Assembly (NCBI RefSeq): GCF_000383615.1
Contig: NZ_KB911593.1
Coordinates: 87,306-151,305 of the forward strand
DNA: 64,000 nt
Direction of reading: 5' to 3'
From: Streptomyces canus 299MFChir4.1
GTDB lineage: Bacteria; Actinomycetota; Actinomycetes; Streptomycetales; Streptomycetaceae
Positions 25,849 through 34,684 of this stretch are shown here, one piece after another. Numbering within the stretch: position 1 is the stretch's first letter; each line of letters starts with the position of its first letter. Position numbers and translations under genes: made by a program. The notes below the pieces were generated by a model. That model ran no database searches and was not told the DNA's origin. It saw nothing but the letters and a program-made list of their open reading frames with translations.

Positions 25849-26496
25849 TTACGCCAATGCGCGCGCCGCGACCTCCAGGTCCGCCACCAGGCCCCGGTAC
25901 GCGGCCTCCCTGTCGTCGGCCCGCAGGACGGCCGAGGGATGCACGGTCGGCACCAGCCGCTCGGGCCTGCCGTGGATCTCCTCCTCCAGCACGGTCCCCC
26001 GCACCTGCGTGACCCGGAACGACGCCCCGAGGAGGGCCTTGCCCGCGGTGGCGCCGAGGACGACGATCAGCTCCGGTTCGACGAGCTCCAGCTCCCTGGC
26101 GAGCCAGGGCCCGCAGGCCGTCATCTCCCGCAGGGTGGGCGCCTTGTGGATACGGCGTTTGCGCGGCTCGGCCTGCGTGAACTTGAAGTGCTTCACGGCG
26201 TTGGTGACGTACGCCTCCGCCGGATCGACACCGGCTTCCGCGAGAGCCCGGTCGAGCAGCTTGCCCGCGGGCCCGACGAACGGCTTCCCCAGCCGGTCCT
26301 CCTGATCACCGGGCTGCTCCCCCACGAGCATCACGCGCGCGTGGGGGTCGCCGGTGCCGAACACGGTCTGGGTCGCGTCCCGGTGCAGCGGACAGCCACG
26401 GCAGCCGGCTGCGGCCTTGCGCAGGGCGGGGAGCCCGCCGCGGGACGGCACAAACGGTTCCGCGCTGTAGGCATCCTCGGGCGCCTTGTCAGCCAT
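25849..26496 (-). CDS. udgX: UdgX-type uracil-DNA cross-linking glycosylase
   Basis: A 215-residue member of the uracil-DNA glycosylase superfamily. Motif A is GEQPGDQED (59-67). The R-loop reads KRRIH at 113-117, placing His117 where UdgX forms its covalent bond to the abasic sugar after uracil release. FeS ligands are likely Cys32, Cys35 and Cys128 plus one more. Motif B HPSAVLR is near the end. The KRRIH loop separates UdgX from ordinary family 4 enzymes. ATG 26496 is used; the long upstream frame runs through a dispersed repeat. Its known biochemical trait is irreversible uracil-DNA binding. Confidence 0.9.
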   Translation of the reverse strand: MADKAPEDAYSAEPFVPSRGGLPALRKAAAGCRGCPLHRDATQTVFGTGDPHARVMLVGEQPGDQEDRLGKPFVGPAGKLLDRALAEAGVDPAEAYVTNAVKHFKFTQAEPRKRRIHKAPTLREMTACGPWLARELELVEPELIVVLGATAGKALLGASFRVTQVRGTVLEEEIHGRPERLVPTVHPSAVLRADDREAAYRGLVADLEVAARALA

Positions 26497-26516
26497 ACGA
26501 TCCGAGTACCCACCCC

Positions 26517-26583
26517 AGGGGCGCGGGACCCGGACATCTGCGGCTCCGCCGCGTGGGCGCGACCAGCCCCCACGCACCCGCAG
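26517..26583 (+). repeat. Dispersed Streptomyces-type intergenic repeat (copy 2)
   Basis: Contains AGGGGCGCGGG, TGCGGCTCCGCCGCG and TGGGCGCGACCAGCCCCCAC in the same order as at 48470-48538 and, inverted, 6168-6232. It lies between udgX and mqnE, both on the minus strand. The hairpin could attenuate read-through. Confidence 0.8.
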
Positions 26584-26590
26584 TCGAAAA

Positions 26591-27754
26591 TCAAACCCGC
26601 ATCGGCTGAGGAGACTCCCGACGCCCCGCGTCCGGCCCGTCGTACTCCCGGATGATCTCGTACCGGGTGTTCCGCTCCACCGGCCGGAACCCCGCGTCTC
26701 GAATGAGATCCAGCAGATCCTCACGCGTCAGCTTGTTCGGCGTGCCGTAGTTGTCGGCGTCGTGGGTGATCTTGTACTCCACCACCGAGCCGTCCATGTC
26801 GTCCGCGCCGTGCTGGAGGGCCAGCTGGGCGGTCTGGACGCCGTGCATGACCCAGAAGACCTTGACGTGGGGGACGTTGTCGAAGAGGAGGCGGGAGACC
26901 GCGAAGGTCTTCAGGGCCTCCGCGCCGGTCGCCATCTGCGTCCGCGCCTGGAGGCGGTTCCTGACCTTGCCGTCCTTCACGTCCACGAAGTCGTGCTGGT
27001 AGCGCAGCGGGATGAAGACCTGGAAGCCGCCGGTCTCGTCCTGGAGCTCGCGCAGCCGCAGGACGTGGTCGACGCGGTGCCTCGGCTCCTCGATGTGGCC
27101 GTACAGCATGGTGCTCGGGGTCTTCAGACCCTTCTCGTGCGCCAGGCGGTGGATCCGGGACCAGTCCTCCCAGTGGGTCCGGTGGTCCACGATGTGCTGG
27201 CGGACCTCCCAGTCGAAGATCTCCGCGCCACCGCCGGTGAGGGACTCCAGACCCGCGTCGATCAGCTCGTCGAGGATCTCGGAGGCCGACAGACCCGAGA
27301 TCGTCTCGAAGTGGTGGATCTCCGTCGCGGTGAACGCCTTCAGCGAGACGTCCGGGAGGGCCGCCTTGAGCTCCCGCAGCGAGCGCGGGTAGTAGCGCCA
27401 GGGCAGGTTCGGGTGCAGGCCGTTGACGATGTGCAGCTCGGTGAGGTTCTCGCCCTCCATCGCCTTGGCGAGCTTCACCGCCTCCTCGATGCGCATCGTG
27501 TAGGCGTCCTTCTCCCCCGGCTTGCGCTGGAAGGAGCAGTAGGCGCAGGACGCCGTGCACACGTTGGTCATGTTGAGGTGGCGGTTCACGTTGAAATGGA
27601 CCACGTCGCCGTTCTTACGGGTCCGCACCTCGTGCGCGAGGCCGCCGAGCCAGGCCAGGTCGTCCGACTCGTACAGCGCGATGCCGTCCTCGCGGGTCAG
27701 CCGTTCACCGGCCCTGACCTTGTCCTCCAGCTCGCGCTTGAGCCCGACGTCCAT
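26591..27754 (-). CDS. mqnE: Aminofutalosine synthase
   Basis: A 387-residue radical SAM enzyme that joins 3-enolpyruvylbenzoate to adenosine from SAM and gives aminofutalosine. Cluster Cys are at 66, 70 and 73 (CTASCAYC), after FNVNRHLNMTNVC. The stretches GLHPNLPWRYYPRSLRELK and LTGGGAEIFDWEVRQ are MqnE-like and separate it from MqnC. ATG 27754 has AAGGTG 8 bases ahead. An AsnC-family regulator and the ubiX-like mqnM lie upstream on the same strand. Confidence 0.95.
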   Translation of the reverse strand: MDVGLKRELEDKVRAGERLTREDGIALYESDDLAWLGGLAHEVRTRKNGDVVHFNVNRHLNMTNVCTASCAYCSFQRKPGEKDAYTMRIEEAVKLAKAMEGENLTELHIVNGLHPNLPWRYYPRSLRELKAALPDVSLKAFTATEIHHFETISGLSASEILDELIDAGLESLTGGGAEIFDWEVRQHIVDHRTHWEDWSRIHRLAHEKGLKTPSTMLYGHIEEPRHRVDHVLRLRELQDETGGFQVFIPLRYQHDFVDVKDGKVRNRLQARTQMATGAEALKTFAVSRLLFDNVPHVKVFWVMHGVQTAQLALQHGADDMDGSVVEYKITHDADNYGTPNKLTREDLLDLIRDAGFRPVERNTRYEIIREYDGPDAGRRESPQPMRV

Positions 27755-27803
27755 GGGGGTCACACCTTTCTCCGACGACTGCGACAACCGTACGTCCCCG
27801 CCT

Positions 27804-28259
27804 CTACGCTTCTTCGGGCAGCTCTCCGACCCGGTTCTCCCACTTCGTGGACAGCACGATCGTGGTACGGGTCCTGGAGACCCCCTCGGTCCCGGACAGC
27901 CGCCGGATGATCTTCTCCAGGCCGTCCACGTCGGACGCCCGGACCTTCAGCATGTACGAGTCGTCGCCCGCGATGAACCAGCAGTCCTCGATCTCGGTGA
28001 GGGCCCTGAGCCGGCGTGCCACGTCCTCGTGGTCGACCGCGTCGGACAGCGAGATACCGATCAGCGCGGTGACGCCGAGGCCGAGCGAGGCGGAGTCGAC
28101 GGTGGCGCGGTAACCGGTGATGACACCGGCCGCCTCCAGCCGGTTGATGCGGTCGGTGACACTGGGTCCCGACAGACCGACGAGGCGCCCCAGCTCCGCG
28201 TAGGAGGCCCGGCCGTTCTCCCTCAGGGCCTGGATGAGCTGCCTGTCCACCGCGTCCAT
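27804..28259 (-). CDS. Lrp/AsnC-family transcriptional regulator
   Basis: A 151-residue regulator with an N-terminal winged helix-turn-helix (LIQALRENGRASYAELGRLVGLSGPSVTDRINRLE) and a C-terminal RAM domain with GDDSYMLKVRASD. Members bind amino acids. It sits between mqnM and mqnE on the same strand, so an influence on menaquinone genes is possible but not shown. ATG at 28259. Confidence 0.9.
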   Translation of the reverse strand: MDAVDRQLIQALRENGRASYAELGRLVGLSGPSVTDRINRLEAAGVITGYRATVDSASLGLGVTALIGISLSDAVDHEDVARRLRALTEIEDCWFIAGDDSYMLKVRASDVDGLEKIIRRLSGTEGVSRTRTTIVLSTKWENRVGELPEEA

Positions 28260-28337
28260 GGGATCGAAGCCTTCCGCTGAAAAATGCCTGAAGTGATGAG
28301 AGGTACTGCCACTGCTTGCCCTGCTGACCCACGTGCC

Positions 28338-29021
28338 TTACCGACCCGGCGCGCCGCCGCCCAGTTCGCCCTGCCAGCGCCGGTACAGGTCGTGCCCGAC
28401 ACCCGCCGCGTCCAGCACCCGCCCGGCGACGAAGTCCACCAGGTCCTGGATGTGGGTGGCGCCCGCGTAGAAGCCCGGCGAGGCCGGGACCACGCTCGCG
28501 CCGGCGTCGTCGAGCGCGACGAGGTGCCGCAGGGTCTGGCCGTTCAAGGGGGTCTCCCTCACGGCCACGACCAGCGGCCTGCGCTCCTTCAAGGTCACGC
28601 TCGCGGCCCGCTGGAGCAGGTCCTTGGAAAGGCCGAGGGCGACTCCGGCGACGCAGGCGGTGGAGGCGGGGACGATCAGCATCCCCTTGCTCGGGTACGA
28701 CCCCGAGGACGGCCCCGCGGCCAGGTCCCCGGCGGGCCAGTACCGCACGGCGTCGGTGTCGACGTCGAAGGTCGCGGGCTTGCCGTCGGCCCCGCGGGCC
28801 AGCCATTCCCGCAGGTCCTCGCGCCAGTGCGCGTCCCGGAAGGAGATCCCCGTCTCGTCGAGCAGGGTGAGCCGCGAGGCACGGGAGACCACCAGGTCGA
28901 CGCTTTCACCGGCGGCGAGCAGCGCGCGCAGCACGGACGCGGCATACGGGGTGCCGGAGGCGCCGGACACCCCTACGATCCAAGGCGTACGCCGCGTCTC
29001 TCCTGGCTTGACTGGGTTCAC
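28338..29021 (-). CDS. mqnM: UbiX-like flavin prenyltransferase (menaquinone branch)
   Basis: A 227-residue UbiX family member. The flavin-binding GVSGASGTPYA near the N-terminus, PASTACVAGVALGLSKDLLQRAA and the late PASPGFYAGATHIQDLVDFVAGRVLD are typical. UbiX makes prenylated FMN, the cofactor of UbiD-type decarboxylases; the UbiD-like mqnL is 2.1 kb downstream. In Streptomyces this gene has been named mqnM. The start is taken as GTG 29021, close before the conserved opening; the site ahead is only G-rich. Frame upstream overlaps the rhomboid gene on the other strand. Confidence 0.88.
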   Translation of the reverse strand: MNPVKPGETRRTPWIVGVSGASGTPYAASVLRALLAAGESVDLVVSRASRLTLLDETGISFRDAHWREDLREWLARGADGKPATFDVDTDAVRYWPAGDLAAGPSSGSYPSKGMLIVPASTACVAGVALGLSKDLLQRAASVTLKERRPLVVAVRETPLNGQTLRHLVALDDAGASVVPASPGFYAGATHIQDLVDFVAGRVLDAAGVGHDLYRRWQGELGGGAPGR

Positions 29022-29100
29022 ACCCCCGAGCCTATCCGGCGTCACAGGGTGGGAACCGGCCAAGGGGGTCGGGCGTTCCTCTGAAGGGGAGGGGGTTGCC

Positions 29101-29694
29101 ATGACGGACAGGGAACTCGAGTGGTCGCGCGGTGATCGCGCGAAGGCGGCGGCCAAGCTGATGGTGGGCTGGGTCGCGCTGCTGTGGCTGCTGGAGGTGG
29201 TGGACGTGGCGAGCGGCCACGCCCTGGACGGCCTCGGCATCACGCCCCGCACCCCGTCCGAGCTGGTCGACGTCGTACCGGCCGCGTTCATCCACTTCGG
29301 CTTCGCCCACGTGGCCGCGAACAGCGTCCCGCTGCTGGTCATGGGCTTCCTGGCGGCGCTGGCCGGCATCCGCCGATTCCTCGCCGTCTGCGCCCTGATC
29401 ATCGTGGCCGACGGCCTGGGCGTGTGGCTCATAGCCCCGGCCCACACCAACACGGCGGGCGCGTCGGGCCTGATCTTCGGCCTGTTCGGCTACCTGGTGG
29501 TGAGCGGGGTGGTGGAGCGCCGCCCGCTGGGCGTACTGGCGGGGGTCCTGGTCGGTGCGGTCTGGGGCAGCTCGATCGTGATGGGCCTGGCGCCGACCCA
29601 GACCGGGGTCAGCTGGCAGGCCCACCTGCTGGGCCTGCTGGCGGGAGTGGCAACGGCATTCGCCTTCAAACGCCGAGCACCTGTACCCACCTAG
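29101..29694 (+). CDS. Rhomboid-family intramembrane serine protease
   Basis: A 197-residue protein with about six membrane segments. The catalytic Ser is in GASGLIFGLFGY, the catalytic His in SWQAHLLGLLAG, and HVAANSVPLLVMG matches the His-Asn part of the rhomboid second helix. It would cut membrane proteins inside the bilayer; substrates are unknown. ATG 29101 follows GGGGAGGGGG. It is divergent from mqnM and convergent with mqnP. Confidence 0.87.
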   Translation: MTDRELEWSRGDRAKAAAKLMVGWVALLWLLEVVDVASGHALDGLGITPRTPSELVDVVPAAFIHFGFAHVAANSVPLLVMGFLAALAGIRRFLAVCALIIVADGLGVWLIAPAHTNTAGASGLIFGLFGYLVVSGVVERRPLGVLAGVLVGAVWGSSIVMGLAPTQTGVSWQAHLLGLLAGVATAFAFKRRAPVPT

Positions 29695-29740
29695 GGGCGC
29701 GGGGAACTGCGCGACAAGCCCCCACCGGCCCGCAGCCCGC
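29693..29740 (+). repeat. Dispersed Streptomyces-type intergenic repeat (variant form)
   Basis: AGGGGCGCGGGGAACTGCGC followed by GACAAGCCCCCACCGGCCCGCAG. It shares the opening and the CCCCCAC end with copies 1-3 but has GGGAACTGCGCGACAAG in place of the GCGGCTCCGCCGC hairpin. It lies between convergent rhomboid and mqnP genes. Confidence 0.75.
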
Positions 29741-29761
29741 AACGAACCTGCGGACCCGGGC

Positions 29762-30685
29762 TCAGACCGTCAACCCCCGCACCAGCAGATCCAGCAGCGC
29801 ACACACGAACAGCGCGATCCCGATGAACCCGTTCACGCTGAAGAACGCCCGGTTCAGCCGGGAAAGATCATGCGGCCGCACGATCGAGTGCTCGTACACG
29901 AACGCGCCCGCGACGATCATCAGTCCCACCCAGAAGAACCCACCGGCCTCCGTGGCGACGGCGTACCAGACGAGCAGGGACATCGTCAGGAAGTGGCAGA
30001 CCCGGGCGCCCCACACCGCCGCGGGGATGCCGAACCGCGCCGGTACCGACATGACGCCGATCTCCCGGTCCGTCTCCACGTCCTGGCAGGCGTAGATCAG
30101 GTCGAACCCGCCGATCCAGATGCCGACCGCGAGGCCGAGGATGACCGCGTCCCAGGACCACTCCCCGGTGATCGCGAGCCAGCCGCCCACCGGACCCATC
30201 GCCTGGGCGAGACCGAGGATGGCCTGGGGGAAGTTCGTGAACCGCTTCCCGTACGGGTAGACCACCATCGGGATCACCGCGACGGGAGCCAGCGCCAGGC
30301 ACAGCGGGTTCAGCAGCGCCGCCGAGCCGAGGAAGACCACGACCGCGACCAGTGCCCCGGTCCAGGCGTGCTTGACCGACATCGCCCCGGTGACCAGCTC
30401 GCGCTGCGCCGTCCGGGGGTTCCGTGCGTCGATCTCCCGGTCGATGATCCGGTTGACCGCCATCGCGAAGGTGCGCAGGCCGACCATGCAGATCGTCACC
30501 AGGAGCAGCCGCCCCCAGTGGATGTTCTTGTCCCACTCGTACATCGCGGTCAGCGCGGCGATGTACGCGAAGGGCAGCGCGAAGACCGAGTGCTCGATCA
30601 TCACGAGGCGCAGGAAGCCCTTCACCTTCCCGGTCGGCTGCGGCGCCGGGCCCGGGCCCACGACCCCGTCGGCGGTGGTCATCAT
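29762..30685 (-). CDS. mqnP: Menaquinone-pathway polyprenyltransferase (UbiA family)
   Basis: A 307-residue integral membrane prenyltransferase. The first Asp motif is NRIIDREIDARNPRTAQREL and the second is YACQDVETDREIGV, the two Mg-diphosphate sites of UbiA enzymes. It prenylates the dihydroxynaphthoate from the futalosine route at the membrane. About eight to nine helices are seen. Two adjacent ATGs (30685, 30682) both overlap the upstream gene's stop, so it is coupled to the 156-residue protein and mqnL. Confidence 0.93.
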   Translation of the reverse strand: MMTTADGVVGPGPAPQPTGKVKGFLRLVMIEHSVFALPFAYIAALTAMYEWDKNIHWGRLLLVTICMVGLRTFAMAVNRIIDREIDARNPRTAQRELVTGAMSVKHAWTGALVAVVVFLGSAALLNPLCLALAPVAVIPMVVYPYGKRFTNFPQAILGLAQAMGPVGGWLAITGEWSWDAVILGLAVGIWIGGFDLIYACQDVETDREIGVMSVPARFGIPAAVWGARVCHFLTMSLLVWYAVATEAGGFFWVGLMIVAGAFVYEHSIVRPHDLSRLNRAFFSVNGFIGIALFVCALLDLLVRGLTV

Positions 30686-31152
30686 GCGAGGCTCCCGAGG
30701 AAGGCGTCGAGGTCGGTCAGGAGTGCGGCGGCGGGCAGCGGACCGGTCTCCACGGTCACCGGTGTCCCGGCGTCGTCGGGCGGGGTGACGTGCGCCGTGA
30801 AGGCGTATCCGTCCGGGCCTGCCGGAGAGGCGTCCAGTCGCAGCGCCGCTCCGCCGTCGACCGTGAACGGACCGTCCGCCGCGGCGAGTCCCGCGCGCAG
30901 CCGCTCCGCGAAGTCGGCGGGTTCCGCGTCGCGCACCCCGGGCAGCTCGAAGCCGTCGCCTTCGCCGCCGTGCTCGAAGAGGACCGCCCAGGTGTCACCG
31001 GGGCCGGCGAGTTCCTCCGGGGTGACGCCCGCCTGTTCGGCGGCCTGCCGGACGCCCGGGTCGGACGGGTCCAGCGCGGGCCGCACGAGCGCCACGTAGT
31101 CGGTGTCGGTGCCGATGAACAGGGCCGGGCCGCCCGCGGCGATGGGGCTCAC
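30682..31152 (-). CDS. Conserved hypothetical protein in mqnL-mqnP operon
   Basis: A 156-residue soluble, acidic protein without known motifs. It starts with GTG 31152, which overlaps the mqnL stop by four bases, and its stop overlaps mqnP. Composition is rich in Ala, Gly, Pro and Asp; it has strands such as PALFIGTDTDYVALVRPAL. Being locked between two menaquinone genes suggests a linked accessory role, but nothing in the sequence says which. Confidence 0.75.
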   Translation of the reverse strand: MSPIAAGGPALFIGTDTDYVALVRPALDPSDPGVRQAAEQAGVTPEELAGPGDTWAVLFEHGGEGDGFELPGVRDAEPADFAERLRAGLAAADGPFTVDGGAALRLDASPAGPDGYAFTAHVTPPDDAGTPVTVETGPLPAAALLTDLDAFLGSLA

Positions 31153-32606
31153 AGTCCGTACTCCTTCCACCGGCGGTCGACCTTCGCCGCCGTCTCCGGG
31201 TCGGACAGCACCATCTCGGGCCAGCCGCCGTCCCGCGTGTAGCCCTCCTCGGGCCACTTCCTCGTCGCGTCGATGCCCGCCTTGCCGCCCCAGAACTGCT
31301 GGTAGGAGGCGTGGTCGAGGTGGTCGACCGGTCCCTCGACGACCGAGAGGTCACGGGCGTAGTCCGTGTTGCCCAGCGCCCGCCAGGCGACCTCGTGCAG
31401 GTCGTGCACGTCGCAGTCCGCGTCGACGACCACGATCAGTTTGGTCAGGGACATCATGTGTGCCCCCCAGACCGCGTGCATCACCTTCTGCGCGTGCTTC
31501 GGGTACTTCTTGTCGATCGAGACGATCGCGCAGTTGTGGAAGCCGCCCGCCTCGGGCAGGTGGTAGTCCACGATGTCCGGGACGATGATCTTCAGCAGGG
31601 GGAGGAAGAAGCGTTCCGTCGCGCGGCCCAGCGGTCCGTCCTCGGTCGGGGGGCGGCCCACCACGATCGACTGGAGCAGCGGCCGCTTCCGCATCGTCAC
31701 GCAGTCGATCGTCAGCGCCGGGAACGGCTCCTGCGGGGTGTAGAACCCGGTGTGGTCCCCGAAGGGCCCCTCCGGCAGCATCTCGCCCGGTTCCAGCCAG
31801 CCCTCGATGACCACCTCGGCCTGCGCCGGGACCTGGAGCGGGACCGTCTTGCAGTCCACCATCTCGATCCGCTTGCCCGCGATGAACCCGGCGAAGAGGT
31901 ACTCGTCGATGTCGCCGGGGAGGGGGGCCGTGGAGGCGTAGGTGACGGCGGGCGGGCAGCCGAAGGCGATCGCGACCGGGAGGCGCTCACCGCGCCGGGC
32001 GGCGACCTGGTAGTGGTTGCGGCTGTCCTTGTGGATCTGCCAGTGCATGCCGATCGTGCGCTTGTCGTGGCGCTGGAGGCGGTACAGACCGAGGTTGCGG
32101 ATCCCGGACTCCGGGTCCTTGGTGTGGGTGAGCCCCAGGTTGAAGAAGGACCCGCCGTCCTGCGGCCAGGTGAACAGGGCCGGGAGTCGGTCCAGATCGA
32201 CGTCGTCGCCGGTGAGGACGACCTCCTGGACCGGGGCGTCCCCGGACTTCACCTTCTTCGGCGGGACGTGCGTCATCGAGCCGAGCTTCCCGAAGGCCTC
32301 GCGCACCCCCACGAAGCCCTGCGGCAGCTCGGGACGCAGCAGGCCGCCGATCTTGTCGGAGATGTCGCCGTACGACTTCAGGCCCAGGGCCTTCAGCAGC
32401 CGCCGGTCGGTCCCGAAGACGTTCATCGCGAGCGGCATGGCCGACCCGCGGACGTTCTCGAAGAGCAGCGCGGGGCCGCCCGCCTTCTGCACCCGGTCGA
32501 CGATCTCCCCGACCTCCAGATATGGGTCGACCTCGGCCTTGATCCGCTTGAGGTCTCCCTCGCGTTCCAGTGCCCTGAGCAGGGAGCGAAGATCGTCGTA
32601 AGCCAT
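31149..32606 (-). CDS. mqnL: Menaquinone biosynthesis decarboxylase (UbiD family)
   Basis: A 485-residue UbiD-type decarboxylase using prenylated FMN. Family marks are GDDVDLDRLPALFTWPQDGG, the metal/flavin stretch GMHWQIHKDSRNH, EGPFGDHTGFYTPQEPFPA and the C-terminal DVHDLHEVAWRALGN. It removes the carboxyl group of the naphthoate intermediate, needing the flavin made by the ubiX-like gene at 28338. First gene of the mqnL-hypothetical-mqnP operon. Divergent from a membrane protein gene, with a palindrome between. Confidence 0.93.
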   Translation of the reverse strand: MAYDDLRSLLRALEREGDLKRIKAEVDPYLEVGEIVDRVQKAGGPALLFENVRGSAMPLAMNVFGTDRRLLKALGLKSYGDISDKIGGLLRPELPQGFVGVREAFGKLGSMTHVPPKKVKSGDAPVQEVVLTGDDVDLDRLPALFTWPQDGGSFFNLGLTHTKDPESGIRNLGLYRLQRHDKRTIGMHWQIHKDSRNHYQVAARRGERLPVAIAFGCPPAVTYASTAPLPGDIDEYLFAGFIAGKRIEMVDCKTVPLQVPAQAEVVIEGWLEPGEMLPEGPFGDHTGFYTPQEPFPALTIDCVTMRKRPLLQSIVVGRPPTEDGPLGRATERFFLPLLKIIVPDIVDYHLPEAGGFHNCAIVSIDKKYPKHAQKVMHAVWGAHMMSLTKLIVVVDADCDVHDLHEVAWRALGNTDYARDLSVVEGPVDHLDHASYQQFWGGKAGIDATRKWPEEGYTRDGGWPEMVLSDPETAAKVDRRWKEYGL

Positions 32607-32631
32607 GGGGTCAAGTATCCCCGAGCCGCTA

Positions 32632-32648
32632 CCCTGACCCCGTCAGGG
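32632..32648. promoter_or_regulatory. Palindrome between divergent mqnL and membrane gene
   Basis: CCCTGAC-CCC-GTCAGGG, perfect 7-base arms with a 3-base centre, 26 bases upstream of the mqnL start and 46 bases ahead of the 32694 ATG. It could be an operator for either gene. Confidence 0.5.
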
Positions 32649-32693
32649 GCCCGCCACAGGCTCCACACCACGTTCCCTGGGGGGCCACAAGAC

Positions 32694-33083
32694 ATGTTCC
32701 GGCTGCTGATGTACCTGATCCCGCTGGCACTGACGATCTACGCGTTCATCGACTGCCTCAACACCCCCGAGGACGAGGCGAAGCACCTTCCCAAGATCGC
32801 CTGGGTCTTCATCATCCTGCTGTTCTGGATCGTCGGCCCGATCGCCTGGCTCGCCGCGGGCAAGCTGCGCACCCCGCCGGCGAACGGCCGCACCCCCTCC
32901 GAGTGGCACCGCAACCACCGCATGGAGTACGTCGCCCCCGACGACAACCCGGAGTTCCTGAACTCCCTCAAGGCGGAGCACAAGAGGGACGAGGCGCTCC
33001 TCAAGGACTGGGAGGCCGACCTGCGCCGCCGCGAGGAGGAGCTCAAGCGCCGGGAGCAGGGCGAGGACCCCAAGGCAGGCTGA
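32694..33083 (+). CDS. PLDc_N domain membrane protein
   Basis: A 129-residue protein with two membrane segments (about 2-20 and 34-55) of the phospholipase D/cardiolipin synthase N-terminal type (PLDc_N: LIPLALTIYAFIDCL, KIAWVFIILLFWIVGPIAWL). A charged coiled-coil tail (about 86-129) follows, rich in Glu, Arg and Lys. No phospholipase domain is present. Stand-alone copies are common in actinobacteria; the function is unknown. Confidence 0.8.
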   Translation: MFRLLMYLIPLALTIYAFIDCLNTPEDEAKHLPKIAWVFIILLFWIVGPIAWLAAGKLRTPPANGRTPSEWHRNHRMEYVAPDDNPEFLNSLKAEHKRDEALLKDWEADLRRREEELKRREQGEDPKAG

Positions 33084-33164
33084 CAAGCTGTACGTCGTAG
33101 AGCCCCCCGAAGCGGACATCGCGCCCCTGGGCGGAAGCGGGCGGGGGCCGGACACTTACCTCGC

Positions 33165-34556
33165 ATGACGACAGCTCCCGCCGACTCCGCCGGCACCCTC
33201 GCTCCCGCATACGGTGACAAGGTCATCGCCGTCGAGGCGACGGGCTCGGAACCCGTCCCCGACGCCGAACGCCACGGCGGCCCGCTCCAGTTGCTGTGGA
33301 CCTGGGCCTCCCCCAACATCGAGTTCGCGACCGTCTTCATCGGGGTGATCGCGGTCCTCTTCTTCGGCCTGAGCTTCTGGCAGGCCACGGCCGCCATCGT
33401 GCTCGGCACCGCTCTCGGGGCGATCACCCAGGGCGTCCTGTCCCTGGACGGGCCCCGGTTCGGGGTGCCGCAGATGGTGATCGGCCGTCTCTCCTTCGGC
33501 CACCGCGGCAACATCCTGCCCGCCGCGGCCAACGGCCTGGTGGCGGGCGTCGGCTGGTTCGCGGTGAACAGCGTCAGCGCGGCCTTCGCGCTCAACACCC
33601 TGACCGGGCTGCGCCCGCTGCCGTCGCTCCTCCTCGTGGTGGCCGCCGAGATCCTGATCGGCTTCATCGGCCACAACTTCGTCCACGCCTTCGAGAAGTA
33701 CGCCTTCCCCGCCCTCGCGGTGATCTTCCTGCTGGCCGGGGTGTGGACCTTCAAGGACGCCGATCTCGGCGGGGGCGGCACCGGCGGCGGCATCGGCGGC
33801 TTCCTGCTCGCGTTCAGCGCGGCCTGGGGCTACGCGGCGGGCTGGAACCCGTACGCCTCGGACTACTCGCGCTATCTCCCCCGTACGGCGAACAAGGCCA
33901 GGACGGTCCTCTACCCGGCGCTCGGCCTGTTCCTGTCGGTCACCGTGGTGGCCGTGACCGGCGCGGCCTCGGCGACCATCCTGGCCCCGAAGGACGCGAC
34001 CCCGACGGCGGCCTTCACCGGCCATCTCCCGGGCTGGCTGGGCGACCTGGTGCTGATCGCGATCATCCTGGGCGCGGTCTCGGCCAACGCCCTCAACGTG
34101 TACTCCGGCGCGATCTCGATCGCCTCCTTCGGCCTGGACCTCCCGGCCTGGCTGAGCCGGAGCGTGCTGGTCGTGGTGTCCGGGGTCGCCGGTACGGCGG
34201 CGGCGTGGGCCTCGCTCTCCGACGCGGGGGCGGCCTACGAGGCGTTCCTACTGGTGATCGCGTACTGGGTGGCGCCCTGGCTGGGCGTGGTCCTGGTGGA
34301 GCGGTGGCTGCGGGCCCGGGTGCCGCAGGAGCAGTCGGCGGCCCGCCTGACCGACCGCTCCTTCACCAACTGGCCGGGGCTCGCCGCCCTGTTGATCGGC
34401 GTGGCGGTCTCCGTGCCGCTGTTCTCCAACCAGGAGGACTACGTCGGCTACGTACCGGAGCACTGGCCGTCGTTCGGGGACATCACCCCCGTGGTCGGCT
34501 TCGCGCTGAGCGCGCTGCTGTACGCGGCGCTGCGGAGGCGGTCGCCGGGGCGCTGA
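33165..34556 (+). CDS. NCS1-family nucleobase permease (CodB-like)
   Basis: A 463-residue, about 12-helix transporter of the purine-cytosine permease family. Marks are the early LQLLWTWASPNIEFATVFIG, GVPQMVIGRLSFGHRGN, WGYAAGWNPYASDYSRYLP and NALNVYSGAISI. The likely cargo is cytosine or a related nucleobase: the next genes code a cytosine deaminase, an oxygenase and a PucR regulator. It starts at ATG 33165 shortly after the PLDc_N gene and is convergent with the oxygenase gene. Confidence 0.9.
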   Translation: MTTAPADSAGTLAPAYGDKVIAVEATGSEPVPDAERHGGPLQLLWTWASPNIEFATVFIGVIAVLFFGLSFWQATAAIVLGTALGAITQGVLSLDGPRFGVPQMVIGRLSFGHRGNILPAAANGLVAGVGWFAVNSVSAAFALNTLTGLRPLPSLLLVVAAEILIGFIGHNFVHAFEKYAFPALAVIFLLAGVWTFKDADLGGGGTGGGIGGFLLAFSAAWGYAAGWNPYASDYSRYLPRTANKARTVLYPALGLFLSVTVVAVTGAASATILAPKDATPTAAFTGHLPGWLGDLVLIAIILGAVSANALNVYSGAISIASFGLDLPAWLSRSVLVVVSGVAGTAAAWASLSDAGAAYEAFLLVIAYWVAPWLGVVLVERWLRARVPQEQSAARLTDRSFTNWPGLAALLIGVAVSVPLFSNQEDYVGYVPEHWPSFGDITPVVGFALSALLYAALRRRSPGR

Positions 34557-34684
34557 GGGTTCTTCAGCCCCTGCGTGTCCGGGTCACGGACCGCCGATGG
34601 ATCCCTCGTGACAGCGGGTCATCTCGGAGAGGGGGGCGATCCCGCACGCCAGGAAGCCCACGGAGCCCCCCGTGCCCCTTCACT

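Noticed and set aside
28338..29453. Long N-terminal extension of the UbiX-like protein
   Set aside because: The extension is antisense to the rhomboid gene, which has catalytic motifs and a good start at 29101; UbiX likeness begins right after GTG 29021.
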